A stretch of 64,000 bases of DNA from Pseudomonas kermanshahensis. Its GTDB lineage: Bacteria > Pseudomonadota > Gammaproteobacteria > Pseudomonadales > Pseudomonadaceae. The notes beneath the pieces are model-generated. The model searched no databases, was not told where the DNA came from, and saw only the letters and a program-made list of their open reading frames with translations. How positions within the stretch are numbered: the stretch's first letter is position 1; each line of letters begins with the position of its first letter. Below are positions 37,401 through 46,029 of this stretch, piece by piece. The position numbers and the translations under genes were made by a program. The stretch is taken from contig NZ_JABWRY020000001.1 in NCBI RefSeq assembly GCF_014269205.2, forward strand, positions 4,030,001 to 4,094,000. The letters run 5' to 3'.

Positions 37401-38519
37401 ATGCAAAAACTTCTGGCAAGCGCCTTGGCGCTGGTGATGATAGCCGCCCTGTGCGGCTACGGCTTCTGGACCCAGCAGCGCCCGGAAGGCCATTACCTTT
37501 CCGACCTGCGCATCGAGCTGGCGCTCAATCATGGCGTGCCCGGTGAGCGAGGCAATTTGCTTGGCGTCGAACCGCTGCTCTACCCCAGTGACTACCAGAA
37601 CCTGCAACGCCTGCACCGCAAGCTTTCGGCCTATTTGCAGCAGGCTCGCGTACAGGGGCTGGTCGGCCCACGCACGGTGGTGGTGCTGCCCGAGCACATC
37701 GGTACCTGGCTGTGGGCACGGGGTGAAAAGAACGAGCTGTACCAAGTCACGCAGAGCCGCGAGGCCTTGCAATGGCTGGAGCTGAGCAACCCGCTGCGCT
37801 ATGGCCTGGCCATGCTGCGCGCCAACGCCGACGACTGGCGCAGCGATGCCCACCTGCGCATGAAGGCCGAGCAGATGGCCGCCGATTATCAGCAGTTGTT
37901 CGGTGGCCTGGCCAAGGAGTTTGGTGTCACCCTGGTGGCCGGCTCCATCGTGCTGCCGGCCCCCTATGTCAAACAAGGTGTGCTGCACGCCGGTAATGGC
38001 CCGCTGTACAACAGCAGCGTGGTGTTTGCCGGCGACGGCTCGCTGCTGGGCCAGCCACAGCGTCAGCAGTACCCGGACAGCGAAACGCGCCGTTTCATCC
38101 ATGATGGCCGCCAGCAACCGCTGCAAGTACTGCAAACCCCGGCCGGGCGCCTGGGCGTACTGGTCGGCAGTGACAGCTGGTACCCGGAAAACCACCAGCA
38201 ACTGACACAACAATCCGTGCAATTGATCGCCAACCCGGTATTCCTCAGTGGCAAAGGCAGCTGGGAGGCGCCATGGCGTGGCAATCGCCATCAGGACGCG
38301 GCGGCGGAGCTCGCCCTCAAGCGTGGCGAAGTCAGCGAACAAAACGCCTGGCAACGCCTGACCCAGGCCGCTGGCGAAGACGTCAGCAGCATGAGCGTGT
38401 TCATGCGTGGGCAGTTCTGGGAGCAGGCCAGCGATGGCCAGGGCTTCGCCCATCAGTCGGGTCAACTGCTGGCGGGCAACCCCAGCCATGGCGCCCGCCT
38501 GCTGAACCTCTGGTTGTAA
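37401..38519 (+). CDS. Nitrilase-fold (carbon-nitrogen hydrolase) protein, probable pseudoenzyme
   Basis: A 372-residue protein with an N-terminal hydrophobic anchor (about 3-23), then a nitrilase-superfamily domain (VVVLPEHIGTWLW, VTLVAGSIVLP, GRLGVLVGSDSWYPE). The Glu of the E-K-C triad may be the one in LPEH. The catalytic Cys position (normally in a C-x-D-x-x-F-P-E motif) is Gly256 here, and the Lys-bearing segment reads GQPQRQQYPDSE with no Lys. It is therefore unlikely to be a normal amidase. It lies 4 bp before an AraC regulator on the same strand and is divergent from fadH. Confidence 0.8.
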   Translation: MQKLLASALALVMIAALCGYGFWTQQRPEGHYLSDLRIELALNHGVPGERGNLLGVEPLLYPSDYQNLQRLHRKLSAYLQQARVQGLVGPRTVVVLPEHIGTWLWARGEKNELYQVTQSREALQWLELSNPLRYGLAMLRANADDWRSDAHLRMKAEQMAADYQQLFGGLAKEFGVTLVAGSIVLPAPYVKQGVLHAGNGPLYNSSVVFAGDGSLLGQPQRQQYPDSETRRFIHDGRQQPLQVLQTPAGRLGVLVGSDSWYPENHQQLTQQSVQLIANPVFLSGKGSWEAPWRGNRHQDAAAELALKRGEVSEQNAWQRLTQAAGEDVSSMSVFMRGQFWEQASDGQGFAHQSGQLLAGNPSHGARLLNLWL

Positions 38520-38523
38520 CCCC

Positions 38524-39564
38524 GTGGCCCGCCCCCGCGTGCGCCTGGGTGATCTGTCGGTAGGGTTTGTCCAGCCACTGGCCGAGGCATTGCGCGTGCT
38601 GGGCCACGACCCTGCGCCCCTGCTGCAACGCTATGGCCTGGATGCGGCACGCCTGGCCGAAGCCGGAGCACGCCTGTCGATCCCGCGTTACATGCACCTT
38701 GGGCATGCCGCCATCGCGCTGTGCGCCGAGCCGGCCTTGGGCCTGCACATGGGCCGCCTCAGCCGTCTGGCGCATGCAGGCCTTGCGGGCATCACCGCAG
38801 CCCAGGCGCCCACCGTGGGCGAAGCGGCGCGCACCTTGTTGCGCTTCGAGCCGCTGTACGCTGCCAACTACCGGGGCCACTCGCGCTTCCAGGAAGATGC
38901 CCAAGGCGCCTGGCTGCGTTTTTATTCCATCAGCCCCTACAACACCTACAACCGCTTCGTGGTCGACTCCCTGCTCGCCGGCTGGCTGGCGCAACTGGGC
39001 GACCTGGCGGGGACTGTGCTGCAGGCCGAACGGCTTGAAATCGAATTTGCTGCGCCTCCCTATGCCGCCCAGTATCAGGCGCTGTGCAGCACCCCGGTGC
39101 AATTCGGCGCCGACGGCAATCAACTGCGCCTGAGCCGCGCCACCCTGCAGATGGCCAACCCGCAGCACTGCCCGAGCACCTGGCAGCACCTGCTGCAGCT
39201 TTGCGAAGCGGAGTTGCAACAGCGCACGCGGGTGCGCAGCCTCGGTGAACGCATCACGCACCTGCTCGGCCCGCTGCTCAATGGCGGCCGCGAACCGGAC
39301 CTGGACGAAGTGGCGTTGAGCCTGCAACTGCCGACCTGGACATTGCGGCGCAAGCTGGCCGAAGAAGGAACGCGTTTTCGCGACGTGTTGAACGAGACAC
39401 GGCGCGACCTGGCCGAAACCTACATCCGTGACACGGAGCTGGCTTTCGGCGAAATCGCTTATCTGTTGGGGTTTGCTTCGGCAGAGGCTTTCCAGCGCGC
39501 ATTCAAGCGCTGGACCGGCCTCACGCCGGGGGAGTTTCGCCGCAGTCAGCGGCAGGCCGGCTAA
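38524..39564 (+). CDS. AraC family transcriptional regulator (arabinose-binding-domain type)
   Basis: A 346-residue regulator. The N-terminal half (AEALRVLGHDPAPLLQRYGL, SIPRYMHLGHAAI) is the Arabinose_bd domain typical of OruR/ArgR-like AraC proteins. The C-terminal HTH pair is at about 255-340, ending FGEIAYLLGFASAEAFQRAF and RWTGLTPGEFR. The start is a GTG at 38524 without a strong ribosome-binding site, 4 bp after the nitrilase-fold gene, so translational coupling is likely. Target genes are unknown; the anchored pseudoenzyme may be a sensor partner (speculative). Confidence 0.9.
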   Translation: MARPRVRLGDLSVGFVQPLAEALRVLGHDPAPLLQRYGLDAARLAEAGARLSIPRYMHLGHAAIALCAEPALGLHMGRLSRLAHAGLAGITAAQAPTVGEAARTLLRFEPLYAANYRGHSRFQEDAQGAWLRFYSISPYNTYNRFVVDSLLAGWLAQLGDLAGTVLQAERLEIEFAAPPYAAQYQALCSTPVQFGADGNQLRLSRATLQMANPQHCPSTWQHLLQLCEAELQQRTRVRSLGERITHLLGPLLNGGREPDLDEVALSLQLPTWTLRRKLAEEGTRFRDVLNETRRDLAETYIRDTELAFGEIAYLLGFASAEAFQRAFKRWTGLTPGEFRRSQRQAG

Positions 39565-39647
39565 AGCTCGGTGGCGTCGTCGGCGGGTTCCGGGGTGTCC
39601 AGTTCGTATGCCTGGAACTCGAGCAGCTCTTCCTGATATTCATCCAT
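39561..39647 (-). CDS. Putative acidic micropeptide (28 aa)
   Basis: ATG 39647 follows AGGACGCAGGGCA and opens a 28-codon frame ending with TAG at 39561-39563, interleaved with the convergent AraC stop TAA. The peptide is strongly acidic (MDEYQEELLEFQAYELD, then Pro/Asp/Glu to the end). It looks like a real short gene because of the ribosome-binding site and composition, but no homology could be checked. The next 147 bp hold an imperfect hairpin (CCTTCAACC / GGTTGGGTGAAGG near 39690) that may be its leader. Confidence 0.45.
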   Translation of the reverse strand: MDEYQEELLEFQAYELDTPEPADDATEL

Positions 39648-39794
39648 TGCCCTGCGTCCTCTTTTCTCATTTGTCTTCGTAGATGTCGCCTTCAACCTAA
39701 GCAGGTTGGGTGAAGGAATGATGACAAGCTCATGAGAAGTAAACGTAGCAGGAATCGACGGCGTTATCGCCGCCTGTCTGTAACAGGGAATGTG

Positions 39795-40628
39795 TCAGAG
39801 CGCCGCGGGTACGGGCTCTGCAGGCTGTGTCTCCTGTTGCACCTGGATAGGCGCAGGTTCGGCGGGCGGCGCTACAGGCTGTGACCCCTGGCTGTCATTT
39901 GCCGCTGGCGCTGCTGGCACTTCGCTGGCGGGGGCAATGGCGGCAGGAGGCGCTGGGGTGGGTTCAGCCGCGGGCGTTACAGGAGCGGCCACAGGCGCTG
40001 CAGCCGCCTGCTCCGGCAACCCCAGGTCGACCGCTGGTTTTTCAACCTTGGGGGCGGGCGCCTCAGGCTCGACTTTGGCCTTAGCCTTACTGGCTTTTTT
40101 CGGCTTCGGCAGATAGCTCTCTACCAGTGCGAAGTAACGGTCGTAGAACTGCGCCGCCGTCACCGTCTCACTGGCGACCTTGACCATCGAGTCATCACTG
40201 GAGCCTATCGGCATGGACACAGAACCCAGCACGCCCACGCCAAGGCTGGCGGAAGTGTTGGATTTCTTCAGGCTGTAGCGGTCCTGCAGGGCGTTGGCGA
40301 ACATGGTCGAGCGCTGCTCGTCGCTCACGTCGGGTGCGCAGGTAACGTTGAAGCTGATCTGAAGGTGGTTTTCGCTGTTCTGCTGAAAGCTCTTGTTGCC
40401 GGTCACCTGGTTGGCACCGCTGCTGGTAATGATGTAACCCTGGCTGAGCAAGGCGCGGCGAGCGGCCTCGCAGGAGCCGGCATCGGTCACCGGGAAGCTG
40501 CGCGAGAAGGTGCCCGAGTCATCGAAGTTCTCATGTTCGTAGATGGCAGCTTTTTTTGAGGAACAACCGGTCACGCCCGCCAGCACCAGGGCCAGCCCGA
40601 GCGCACCAAAGACGGATGATCTGGTCAT
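39795..40628 (-). CDS. DUF2242-type lipoprotein with Ala/Pro-rich tail
   Basis: A 277-residue lipoprotein with signal peptide MTRSSVFGALGLALVLAGVT and lipobox Cys22 (GVTGC-SS). The conserved domain (about 35-175; FSRSFPVTDAGSCEAARRAL, NVTCAPDVSDE, AAQFYDRYFALVESYL) resembles DUF2242. The last ~100 residues are a Lys/Ala then Ala/Pro/Glu-rich low-complexity tail, possibly crossing peptidoglycan. Function unknown. Confidence 0.8.
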   Translation of the reverse strand: MTRSSVFGALGLALVLAGVTGCSSKKAAIYEHENFDDSGTFSRSFPVTDAGSCEAARRALLSQGYIITSSGANQVTGNKSFQQNSENHLQISFNVTCAPDVSDEQRSTMFANALQDRYSLKKSNTSASLGVGVLGSVSMPIGSSDDSMVKVASETVTAAQFYDRYFALVESYLPKPKKASKAKAKVEPEAPAPKVEKPAVDLGLPEQAAAAPVAAPVTPAAEPTPAPPAAIAPASEVPAAPAANDSQGSQPVAPPAEPAPIQVQQETQPAEPVPAAL

Positions 40629-40753
40629 TGCGAATTCCGGGTAAGTCGAGAAGGTGCCTATTGTGCATCACTGCGCACGGGCACTGAAACCGTTCATCCG
40701 TGAAGAGTCTGTCAGCTTCGTGTAAATGTGGGCTGGCGGGGCGTGAAAACGAA

Positions 40754-40777
40754 AAAAGCGACCCTAAGGTCGCTTTT
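40754..40777 (-). terminator. Rho-independent terminator of the tRNA operon
   Basis: AAAAGCGACC (40754-40763) pairs with GGTCGCTTTT (40768-40777). Read on the minus strand, a 6-bp GC-containing stem is followed by TTTTTTC, downstream of the last tRNA-Asp. Confidence 0.85.
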
Positions 40778-40817
40778 CACGTTGCTTCGAGGCGTTCAAG
40801 GGGCCTCGAGGCGAAGA

Positions 40818-40894
40818 TGGCGCAGCGGACGGGACTCGAACCCGCGACCCCCGGCGTGACAGGCCGGTATTCTAACCGACTGAACTACCGCTGC
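40818..40894 (-). tRNA. tRNA-Asp (GTC), copy 3 in transcription order
   Basis: 77 nt including encoded CCA. The acceptor stem GCAGCGG/CCGCTGC, D-arm AGTTCAGTCGGTTAGAA, anticodon loop CTGTCAC with GTC, and TTCGAGTC T-loop are all present. Identical to the next two copies. Confidence 0.96.
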
Positions 40895-40967
40895 GTATCG
40901 CTTGGGCTTGCGCCCAGTTGAAACCTGTTGCCTGCTTACCGGCCAAGGGCACAGTGAAGTCAGGCAC

Positions 40968-40997
40968 AAAAAAAGCGACACGTTGATCGCTCTTTTT
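40968..40997 (-). terminator. Degenerate terminator copy between tRNA-Asp genes
   Basis: Minus strand: AGCGA (991-987 side) with an 8-nt loop and TCGCT, followed by TTTTTTTG. It has the position and sequence of the downstream terminator at 40754 but a shorter stem, consistent with partial read-through in a tRNA operon. Confidence 0.55.
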
Positions 40998-41034
40998 GTT
41001 GCTTCGAAGCGTTCAAGGGGCTTCGAAGCTAAGA

Positions 41035-41111
41035 TGGCGCAGCGGACGGGACTCGAACCCGCGACCCCCGGCGTGACAGGCCGGTATTCTAACCGACTGA
41101 ACTACCGCTGC
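41035..41111 (-). tRNA. tRNA-Asp (GTC), copy 2
   Basis: 77 nt with CCA, same sequence as the copy at 40818; anticodon GTC in the loop CTGTCAC. Part of the 217-bp tandem duplication. Confidence 0.96.
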
Positions 41112-41212
41112 GTATCGTTCAGGCTTGCGCCCGATTGAAACTGGGATCGACCTCAGGCATATTTGCCTTTCGATCTCAGACCGGTGCAAGGCACCCATCT
41201 GTTACTAAAAAG

Positions 41213-41289
41213 TGGCGCAGCGGACGGGACTCGAACCCGCGACCCCCGGCGTGACAGGCCGGTATTCTAACCGACTGAACTACCGCTGC
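41213..41289 (-). tRNA. tRNA-Asp (GTC), copy 1
   Basis: 77 nt with CCA, the same tRNA sequence, but with different flanks from the other two copies; 178 bp from its neighbour. Confidence 0.96.
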
Positions 41290-41381
41290 GCATAGTGACT
41301 TACGTCGTGGCTTATCAGGCCTTGTTCCTCTCTGGCTATCTGCTTCTTTCGAAGCTTCCTGCACCAGGAACGCTCAGGAAG

Positions 41382-41457
41382 TGGTGGGTGATGACGGGAT
41401 CGAACCGCCGACCCTCTGCTTGTAAGGCAGATGCTCTCCCGGCTGAGCTAATCACCC
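41382..41457 (-). tRNA. tRNA-Val (TAC)
   Basis: 76 nt with CCA. Acceptor stem GGGTGAT/ATCACCC, anticodon loop CTTACAA (TAC), T-loop TTCGATCC. First gene of a four-tRNA minus-strand operon that starts at the promoter just upstream. Confidence 0.96.
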
Positions 41458-41498
41458 CCGCGATGTTGCTTGTTGCGTTTGCTTCGCTGAGGCCGCGA

Positions 41499-41527
41499 AA
41501 TTTACGCAGGTACCGATGCTAAGTCAA
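41499..41527 (-). promoter_or_regulatory. tRNA operon promoter
   Basis: Minus strand -35 TTGACT (41527-41522), 17-bp spacer, -10 TAAATT (41504-41499), followed by the G/C-rich discriminator TCGCGGCC typical of stringently controlled stable-RNA promoters. A/T-rich sequence with A/T runs lies just upstream (41534-41570), like an UP element. Confidence 0.8.
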
Positions 41528-41607
41528 TACCCCCATTGAATTTTTTTTCAAAAAGGGCAAAAAAGAGGTTTGCCGGTGTGAGGCCAACGGATCAATGCTG
41601 CCTTCAC

Positions 41608-41703
41608 TGTAGGAGCAGCCTTGTGCTGCGAAGAGGCCGATGAAAGCACCGATGATTCAGCATGAGCTCACTGCCCTCTTCGCAGCATAAGGCTACCCCT
41701 GCA
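41608..41703. repeat. Diverged REP pair
   Basis: TGTAGGAGCAGCCTTGTGCTGCGAAGAGG is roughly mirrored by CCTCTTCGCAGCATAAGGCTACCCCTGCA. It lies in the 321-bp gap between tRNA-Val and the SDR gene, which otherwise holds the tRNA promoter and the SDR terminator only. Confidence 0.75.
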
Positions 41704-41742
41704 CCAAGCGGTCGCGCGATGAATAATCGCTGGAAACAAAAA

Positions 41743-41760
41743 GGGGACCTTTCGGTCCCC
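41743..41760 (-). terminator. Rho-independent terminator of purF-metZ-SDR unit
   Basis: GGGGACC-N4-GGTCCCC, 7-bp perfect stem, followed on the minus strand by TTTTTG. Located 19 bp after the SDR stop codon. Confidence 0.92.
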
Positions 41761-41778
41761 TTCTTAACATCTGACAGC

Positions 41779-42552
41779 TCAGGTGTAGATCATCTTGCGG
41801 GTCATGCCGCCATCGACCACGAACTCCTGGCCGGTGACGAAAGCCGCTTGGCGCGACAACAGCCAGGCCACCATGGCCGCCACGTCTTCCACCGTCCCTA
41901 CCCTGCCCGTCGGGTGCTGGGCATGGTCGGCATCGGTCAACGGTTCGGCACGGCGCTGGGAAGGGTCTCGTGCATCGATCCAGCCCGGGCTCACCGCATT
42001 GACGCGGATCTCCGGGCCCAGGCTCATGGCCAGGGCATGGGTCAACGCAACCAGGCCGCCCTTGCTTGCCGCATAGGCTTCGGTGTCCGGTTCGGACTGC
42101 CGTGCCCGGGTCGAGGTCAGGTTGACGATCGCCCCGTTATGCGCACGCAGGTAAGGTGCGCAATGCTTGGCCAGCAGCATCGGGCCATTGAGGTTGACCG
42201 CCAGTACGCGGTTCCATTGCGCCAGGCTAAGGCTTTCCAGCGCCTGGTTGTGCGGGTTGGCGATCGCCGCATTGCACACCAGCGCGTCGAGCCGACCGAA
42301 CTGCCCCAGTACCTCGGACACCCCGGCACTGACCTGCGCCTCGTCGGCAACGTCCATGGTGATGAACCAGGCGTTGTCACCCAACGCCTTGGCCACCTTG
42401 GCCCCGCGTGGGCGGTCAAGGTCGCTGAGCACCACCTGCCAGCCTTCGCAGATCAACCAGGCGGCAATCCCCAGGCCGATGCCGCGAGCGGCACCAGTCA
42501 CCAAGGCTACCCGGCCGTTATGGCCTGGCTTACTGCCGCTGATTTCAATCAC
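41779..42552 (-). CDS. Short-chain dehydrogenase/reductase (SDR)
   Basis: A 257-residue classical SDR. The cofactor motif TGAARGIG (about 19-26), [12 protein letters not shown], catalytic Ser in NLTSTRA and Y-x3-K in YAASKGG (13 residues after the Ser) are intact. An Asp after strand beta-2 (LSDLDRP) favours NAD(H). It overlaps metZ by ATGA, so it is in the purF-metZ unit. Substrate unknown. Confidence 0.9.
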   Translation of the reverse strand: MIEISGSKPGHNGRVALVTGAARGIGLGIAAWLICEGWQVVLSDLDRPRGAKVAKALGDNAWFITMDVADEAQVSAGVSEVLGQFGRLDALVCNAAIANPHNQALESLSLAQWNRVLAVNLNGPMLLAKHCAPYLRAHNGAIVNLTSTRARQSEPDTEAYAASKGGLVALTHALAMSLGPEIRVNAVSPGWIDARDPSQRRAEPLTDADHAQHPTGRVGTVEDVAAMVAWLLSRQAAFVTGQEFVVDGGMTRKMIYT

Positions 42553-43760
42553 AGTGCCGCCAACCCACGCGCGAGGTCTGCCTGCAGGTCGGCCACATCT
42601 TCAAGGCCCACGGCGACGCGGACCAGGCTGTCGCGGATACCCGCTGCCTCACGTTCCTGCGGCGACAAGCGGCCGTGGGAGGTGGTGGCAGGGTGCGCGA
42701 TGGTGGTCTTGCTGTCACCCAGGTTGGTGGTGATCGAGATGACCCGCGTGGCATCGATGAAGCGCCAGGCGCCCTCTTTGCCGCCCTTGACCTCGAAGCT
42801 GACCACCGCACCAAAGCCGCTCATCTGGCGCTTGGCCAGTTCGTGCTGCGGGTGGCTTGGCAGGCCGGCGTAATGCACTTTCTCGATGCCGTCCTGCTGC
42901 TCCAGCCACTCAGCCAGTTGCTGAGCGCTCTCGCAGTGCGCACGCATGCGTAGCTTGAGCGTTTCCAGGCCTTTGGTGAAGATCCACGCATTGAACGGGC
43001 TGAGGGTCGGGCCTGCTGTACGCAGGAAGCCCACCACTTCTTTCATCTGCTCACTGCGCCCAGCCACCACACCGCCCATGCAACGGCCTTGGCCATCGAT
43101 GAACTTGGTTGCCGAGTGGAACACGATGTCGGCACCCAGCTTGAGCGGCTGCTGCAGTGCCGGGGTGCTGAAGCAGTTGTCCACCACCAGCATGGCGCCA
43201 CGCGCGTGGGCGACTTCGCTGAGAGCAGTGATATCGACCAGCTCGGCCAGCGGGTTGGACGGCGACTCGACGATCAGCAGCTTGGTATTGGCCTTGATGG
43301 CCTTTTCCCAACCCGACAGGTCGACCAGCGGCACGTAGTCCACCTCGACGCCGAAGCGCTTGAAGTATTTCTCGAACAGGCTGATGGTCGAGCCAAATAC
43401 GCTCTGCGACACCAGCACATGGTCACCGGCGCTGCACAGCGACATGACCACGGCAAGGATCGCCGCCATACCGGTGGACGTCGCCACTGCCTGCTCGGCG
43501 CCCTCCATGGCCGCCAGGCGTTCCTCGAAGGCACGCACAGTCGGGTTGGTGTAGCGCGAGTAGACGTTACCTGGCGTTTCGCCAGCAAAGCGTGCAGCCG
43601 CATCGGCAGCCGTACGGAAAACATAGCTGGAGGTCAGGAACAGCGCTTCGCTGTGCTCGGCCTCTGGTGTACGGTTTTGCCCGGCGCGCACCGCCAGGGT
43701 GTCGAAGCCGACACCCTCGAGGTCACTGTCCAGTCGTCCGGCATCCCATTGATCCGTCAT
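42549..43760 (-). CDS. metZ: O-succinylhomoserine sulfhydrylase
   Basis: A 403-residue Cys/Met-metabolism PLP enzyme that makes homocysteine from O-succinylhomoserine and sulfide. The PLP lysine is in [12 protein letters not shown], the phosphate-binding region in [25 protein letters not shown] sequence (here MEG), and the C-terminal SLGD-type motif in [18 protein letters not shown]. Position directly after purF is the conserved Pseudomonas metZ location. Confidence 0.95.
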   Translation of the reverse strand: MTDQWDAGRLDSDLEGVGFDTLAVRAGQNRTPEAEHSEALFLTSSYVFRTAADAAARFAGETPGNVYSRYTNPTVRAFEERLAAMEGAEQAVATSTGMAAILAVVMSLCSAGDHVLVSQSVFGSTISLFEKYFKRFGVEVDYVPLVDLSGWEKAIKANTKLLIVESPSNPLAELVDITALSEVAHARGAMLVVDNCFSTPALQQPLKLGADIVFHSATKFIDGQGRCMGGVVAGRSEQMKEVVGFLRTAGPTLSPFNAWIFTKGLETLKLRMRAHCESAQQLAEWLEQQDGIEKVHYAGLPSHPQHELAKRQMSGFGAVVSFEVKGGKEGAWRFIDATRVISITTNLGDSKTTIAHPATTSHGRLSPQEREAAGIRDSLVRVAVGLEDVADLQADLARGLAAL

Positions 43761-43775
43761 GCCGTCGCTCCCTAA

Positions 43776-45281
43776 TCAGTTGTTGTAGAGGTCGATGATC
43801 GCGCTGACCGCCTGGGTCTTCACCTTCGCCAGGTCGTTACGGGCCTGCTCGATACGATCAAGGTAGGCTGCGTCGATGTCGCCGGTGACGTATTCACCAT
43901 TGAACACTGCGCAATCGAAGTGCTCGATCTTGATCTTGCCGCCACCGACCGATTCGATCAGGTCCGGCAGGTCCTGGTAAATCAGCCAGTCGGCGCCGAT
44001 CAACTCGGCCACCTGTTCGGTGGTGCGGTTGTGGGCGATCAGTTCGTGAGCGCTCGGCATGTCGATGCCGTAGACGTTGGGGTAGCGCACCGCAGGGGCT
44101 GCGGAGCAGAAGTAGACGTTCTTGGCGCCGGCTTCGCGGGCCATCTGGATGATCTGCTTGCAGGTGGTGCCGCGCACGATCGAGTCGTCCACCAGCATCA
44201 CGTTCTTGCCGCGGAATTCCAGCTCGATGGCGTTGAGCTTCTGGCGTACCGATTTCTTGCGCGCAGCCTGGCCGGGCATGATGAAGGTACGGCCGATGTA
44301 GCGGTTCTTGACGAAGCCTTCGCGGAACTTGACGCCCAGGTGGTTGGCCAGTTCCAGCGCCGCAGTGCGGCTGGTGTCCGGGATTGGGATGACCACGTCG
44401 ATGTTGTGCTCAGGGCGTTCACGCTGGATCTTCTCGGCCAGCTTTTCGCCCATGCGCAGGCGCGCCTTGTACACCGAGACGCCATCCATGATCGAGTCCG
44501 GACGGGCGAGGTAGACGTGTTCGAAGATGCACGGCTGCAGTTTCGGGTTTTGTGCACACTGCTTGGTGTACAGCTGGCCTTCTTCGGTGATGTACACCGC
44601 TTCGCCCGGCGCCAGGTCGCGGATCAGGGTGAAGCCGAGCACGTCCAGGGCGACGCTTTCGGAGGCGATCATGTACTCCACACCTTCGTCGGTGTGACGC
44701 TGGCCGAACACCACCGGGCGAATACCGTTCGGGTCACGGAAACCGACGATGCCATAACCGGTGACCATGGCCACCACCGCATAACCACCTACGCAGCGGC
44801 TGTGCACGTGGGAAACCGCAGCGAACACGTCTTCTTCGGTCGGCTGCAGCTTGCCGCGTACGGCCAGCTCGTGGGCGAACACGTTCAGCAGCACTTCCGA
44901 GTCGGAATTGGTGTTGACGTGGCGCAGGTCGGACTCGTAGATCTCCTTGGCCAACTGCTCGACGTTGGTCAGGTTGCCGTTGTGCGCCAGGGTGATGCCG
45001 TACGGCGAGTTGACGTAGAACGGCTGGGCCTCGGCCGAGGTCGAGCTGCCCGCCGTTGGGTAGCGCACGTGGCCGATACCCATGTGGCCGACCAGCCGCT
45101 GCATGTGGCGCTGCTGGAAGACATCGCGCACCAGGCCATTATCCTTGCGCAGGAATAACCGGCCGTCATGGCTGGTCACGATACCGGCAGCGTCCTGGCC
45201 GCGGTGCTGGAGGACCGTAAGCGCGTCATACAGCGCCTGATTGACGTTCGACTTACCGACGATACCGACGATGCCACACAT
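43776..45281 (-). CDS. purF: Amidophosphoribosyltransferase
   Basis: A 501-residue enzyme for the first step of purine synthesis. The start at ATG 45281 gives MCGIVGIVG, where Cys becomes the N-terminal glutaminase nucleophile; in-frame codons further upstream would hide it. The PRPP-binding motif [13 protein letters not shown] is near residue 360. It follows cvpA by 42 bp, as in many gammaproteobacteria. Confidence 0.97.
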   Translation of the reverse strand: MCGIVGIVGKSNVNQALYDALTVLQHRGQDAAGIVTSHDGRLFLRKDNGLVRDVFQQRHMQRLVGHMGIGHVRYPTAGSSTSAEAQPFYVNSPYGITLAHNGNLTNVEQLAKEIYESDLRHVNTNSDSEVLLNVFAHELAVRGKLQPTEEDVFAAVSHVHSRCVGGYAVVAMVTGYGIVGFRDPNGIRPVVFGQRHTDEGVEYMIASESVALDVLGFTLIRDLAPGEAVYITEEGQLYTKQCAQNPKLQPCIFEHVYLARPDSIMDGVSVYKARLRMGEKLAEKIQRERPEHNIDVVIPIPDTSRTAALELANHLGVKFREGFVKNRYIGRTFIMPGQAARKKSVRQKLNAIELEFRGKNVMLVDDSIVRGTTCKQIIQMAREAGAKNVYFCSAAPAVRYPNVYGIDMPSAHELIAHNRTTEQVAELIGADWLIYQDLPDLIESVGGGKIKIEHFDCAVFNGEYVTGDIDAAYLDRIEQARNDLAKVKTQAVSAIIDLYNN

Positions 45282-45323
45282 GCGACGCAACCCCTACTTT
45301 GACGAAACTTGAGTGAATAGCGC

Positions 45324-45881
45324 TCAGGGCTTTGCCGGCCCGAGCAACTGTTCCTTGAACGGGAGATCAGCCGGTGTGCTGATCACCCCACTGGACATCC
45401 ACTGGCTGGTGAAACCCAGAATCAGGTTTTTCGACCAGTCAGCGACCAAGAGAAATTGTGGTATCAGGCGTGATTCCTGCCACCAAGTGTCTTGTTGAAC
45501 CGGCCCCAGGCTAAGCAGCCCGATGGCCACTACCACCAGCAAGGCCCCGCGCGCGGCGCCGAAAGCCATGCCGAGGAAACGATCGGTACCCGACAGCCCG
45601 GTCACGCGGATCAGCTCGCCGACAAGGAAGTTGACCATGGCCCCCACCAGCAGGGTGGCGACGAAAAGAATGGCGCAGCCTGCGATGATGCGCATCGATG
45701 GCGTCTGGATGTAGCTTTCAAGATACACCGAGAGCGAGCCACCGAACATCCAGGCAACCGCACCGGCAATGATCCAGATGAGCAAGGACAAGGCTTCCTT
45801 GACGAAGCCGCGCTTGAGACTGATCAGTGTGGAGACGGCGATGATCGCGATGATCGCCCAATCAACCCAGGTAAATGCCAC
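45324..45881 (-). CDS. cvpA: CvpA family membrane protein
   Basis: A 185-residue inner-membrane protein with four hydrophobic helices (VDWAIIAIIAVSTLISL; ALSLLIWIIAGAVAWMFGG; a third near 65-85; GALLVVVAIGLLSL). The cvpA-purF order is conserved. In E. coli it is needed for colicin V production and envelope stress resistance. Confidence 0.94.
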   Translation of the reverse strand: MAFTWVDWAIIAIIAVSTLISLKRGFVKEALSLLIWIIAGAVAWMFGGSLSVYLESYIQTPSMRIIAGCAILFVATLLVGAMVNFLVGELIRVTGLSGTDRFLGMAFGAARGALLVVVAIGLLSLGPVQQDTWWQESRLIPQFLLVADWSKNLILGFTSQWMSSGVISTPADLPFKEQLLGPAKP

Positions 45882-45975
45882 GGTGCTGCCTGCAGACGTT
45901 TGAGGCGGCGCATTTTACCAGAGCGGCGGGCTGGGGGTAAGCGGAATGTCGGGCCGATTAACAACTGCGCGATAC

Positions 45976-46016
45976 TTGTAGGAGCGGCCTTGCGTCGCGA
46001 AAGGCCGCTCCTACAA
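45976..46016. repeat. Single perfect REP palindrome
   Basis: TTGTAGGAGCGGCCTT (45976-45991) is perfectly mirrored by AAGGCCGCTCCTACAA (46001-46016) with a 9-nt loop. It lies in the dedD-cvpA gap, so it may attenuate transcription between accD-folC-dedD and cvpA-purF. Confidence 0.88.
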
Positions 46017-46029
46017 AGAGGCAGCGCTA

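Larger units (their letters stand above)
40751..41135 (-). repeat. Tandem duplication of a tRNA-Asp transcription segment
   Basis: The stretch around 40751-40918 is repeated at about 40968-41135, offset 217 bp. The copies share the poly-A/hairpin end, the flank GTTGCTTCGA[G/A]GCGTTCAAGG, the whole tRNA, and the 5' flank GCTTGCGCCC. Small differences lie only in the flanks, which implies a fairly recent duplication or gene conversion. Confidence 0.8.

Noticed and set aside
40751..41135. Direct repeats around the tRNA genes as an attachment site of an integrated element
   Set aside because: The repeat is a full tandem copy of tRNA plus flanks, with no integrase or foreign genes between the copies.
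40700..41522. Short frames containing MAQRTGLEPATPGVTGRYSN-type peptides
   Set aside because: They are translations of the antisense strand of the tRNA-Asp and tRNA-Val genes, a known source of spurious annotation.
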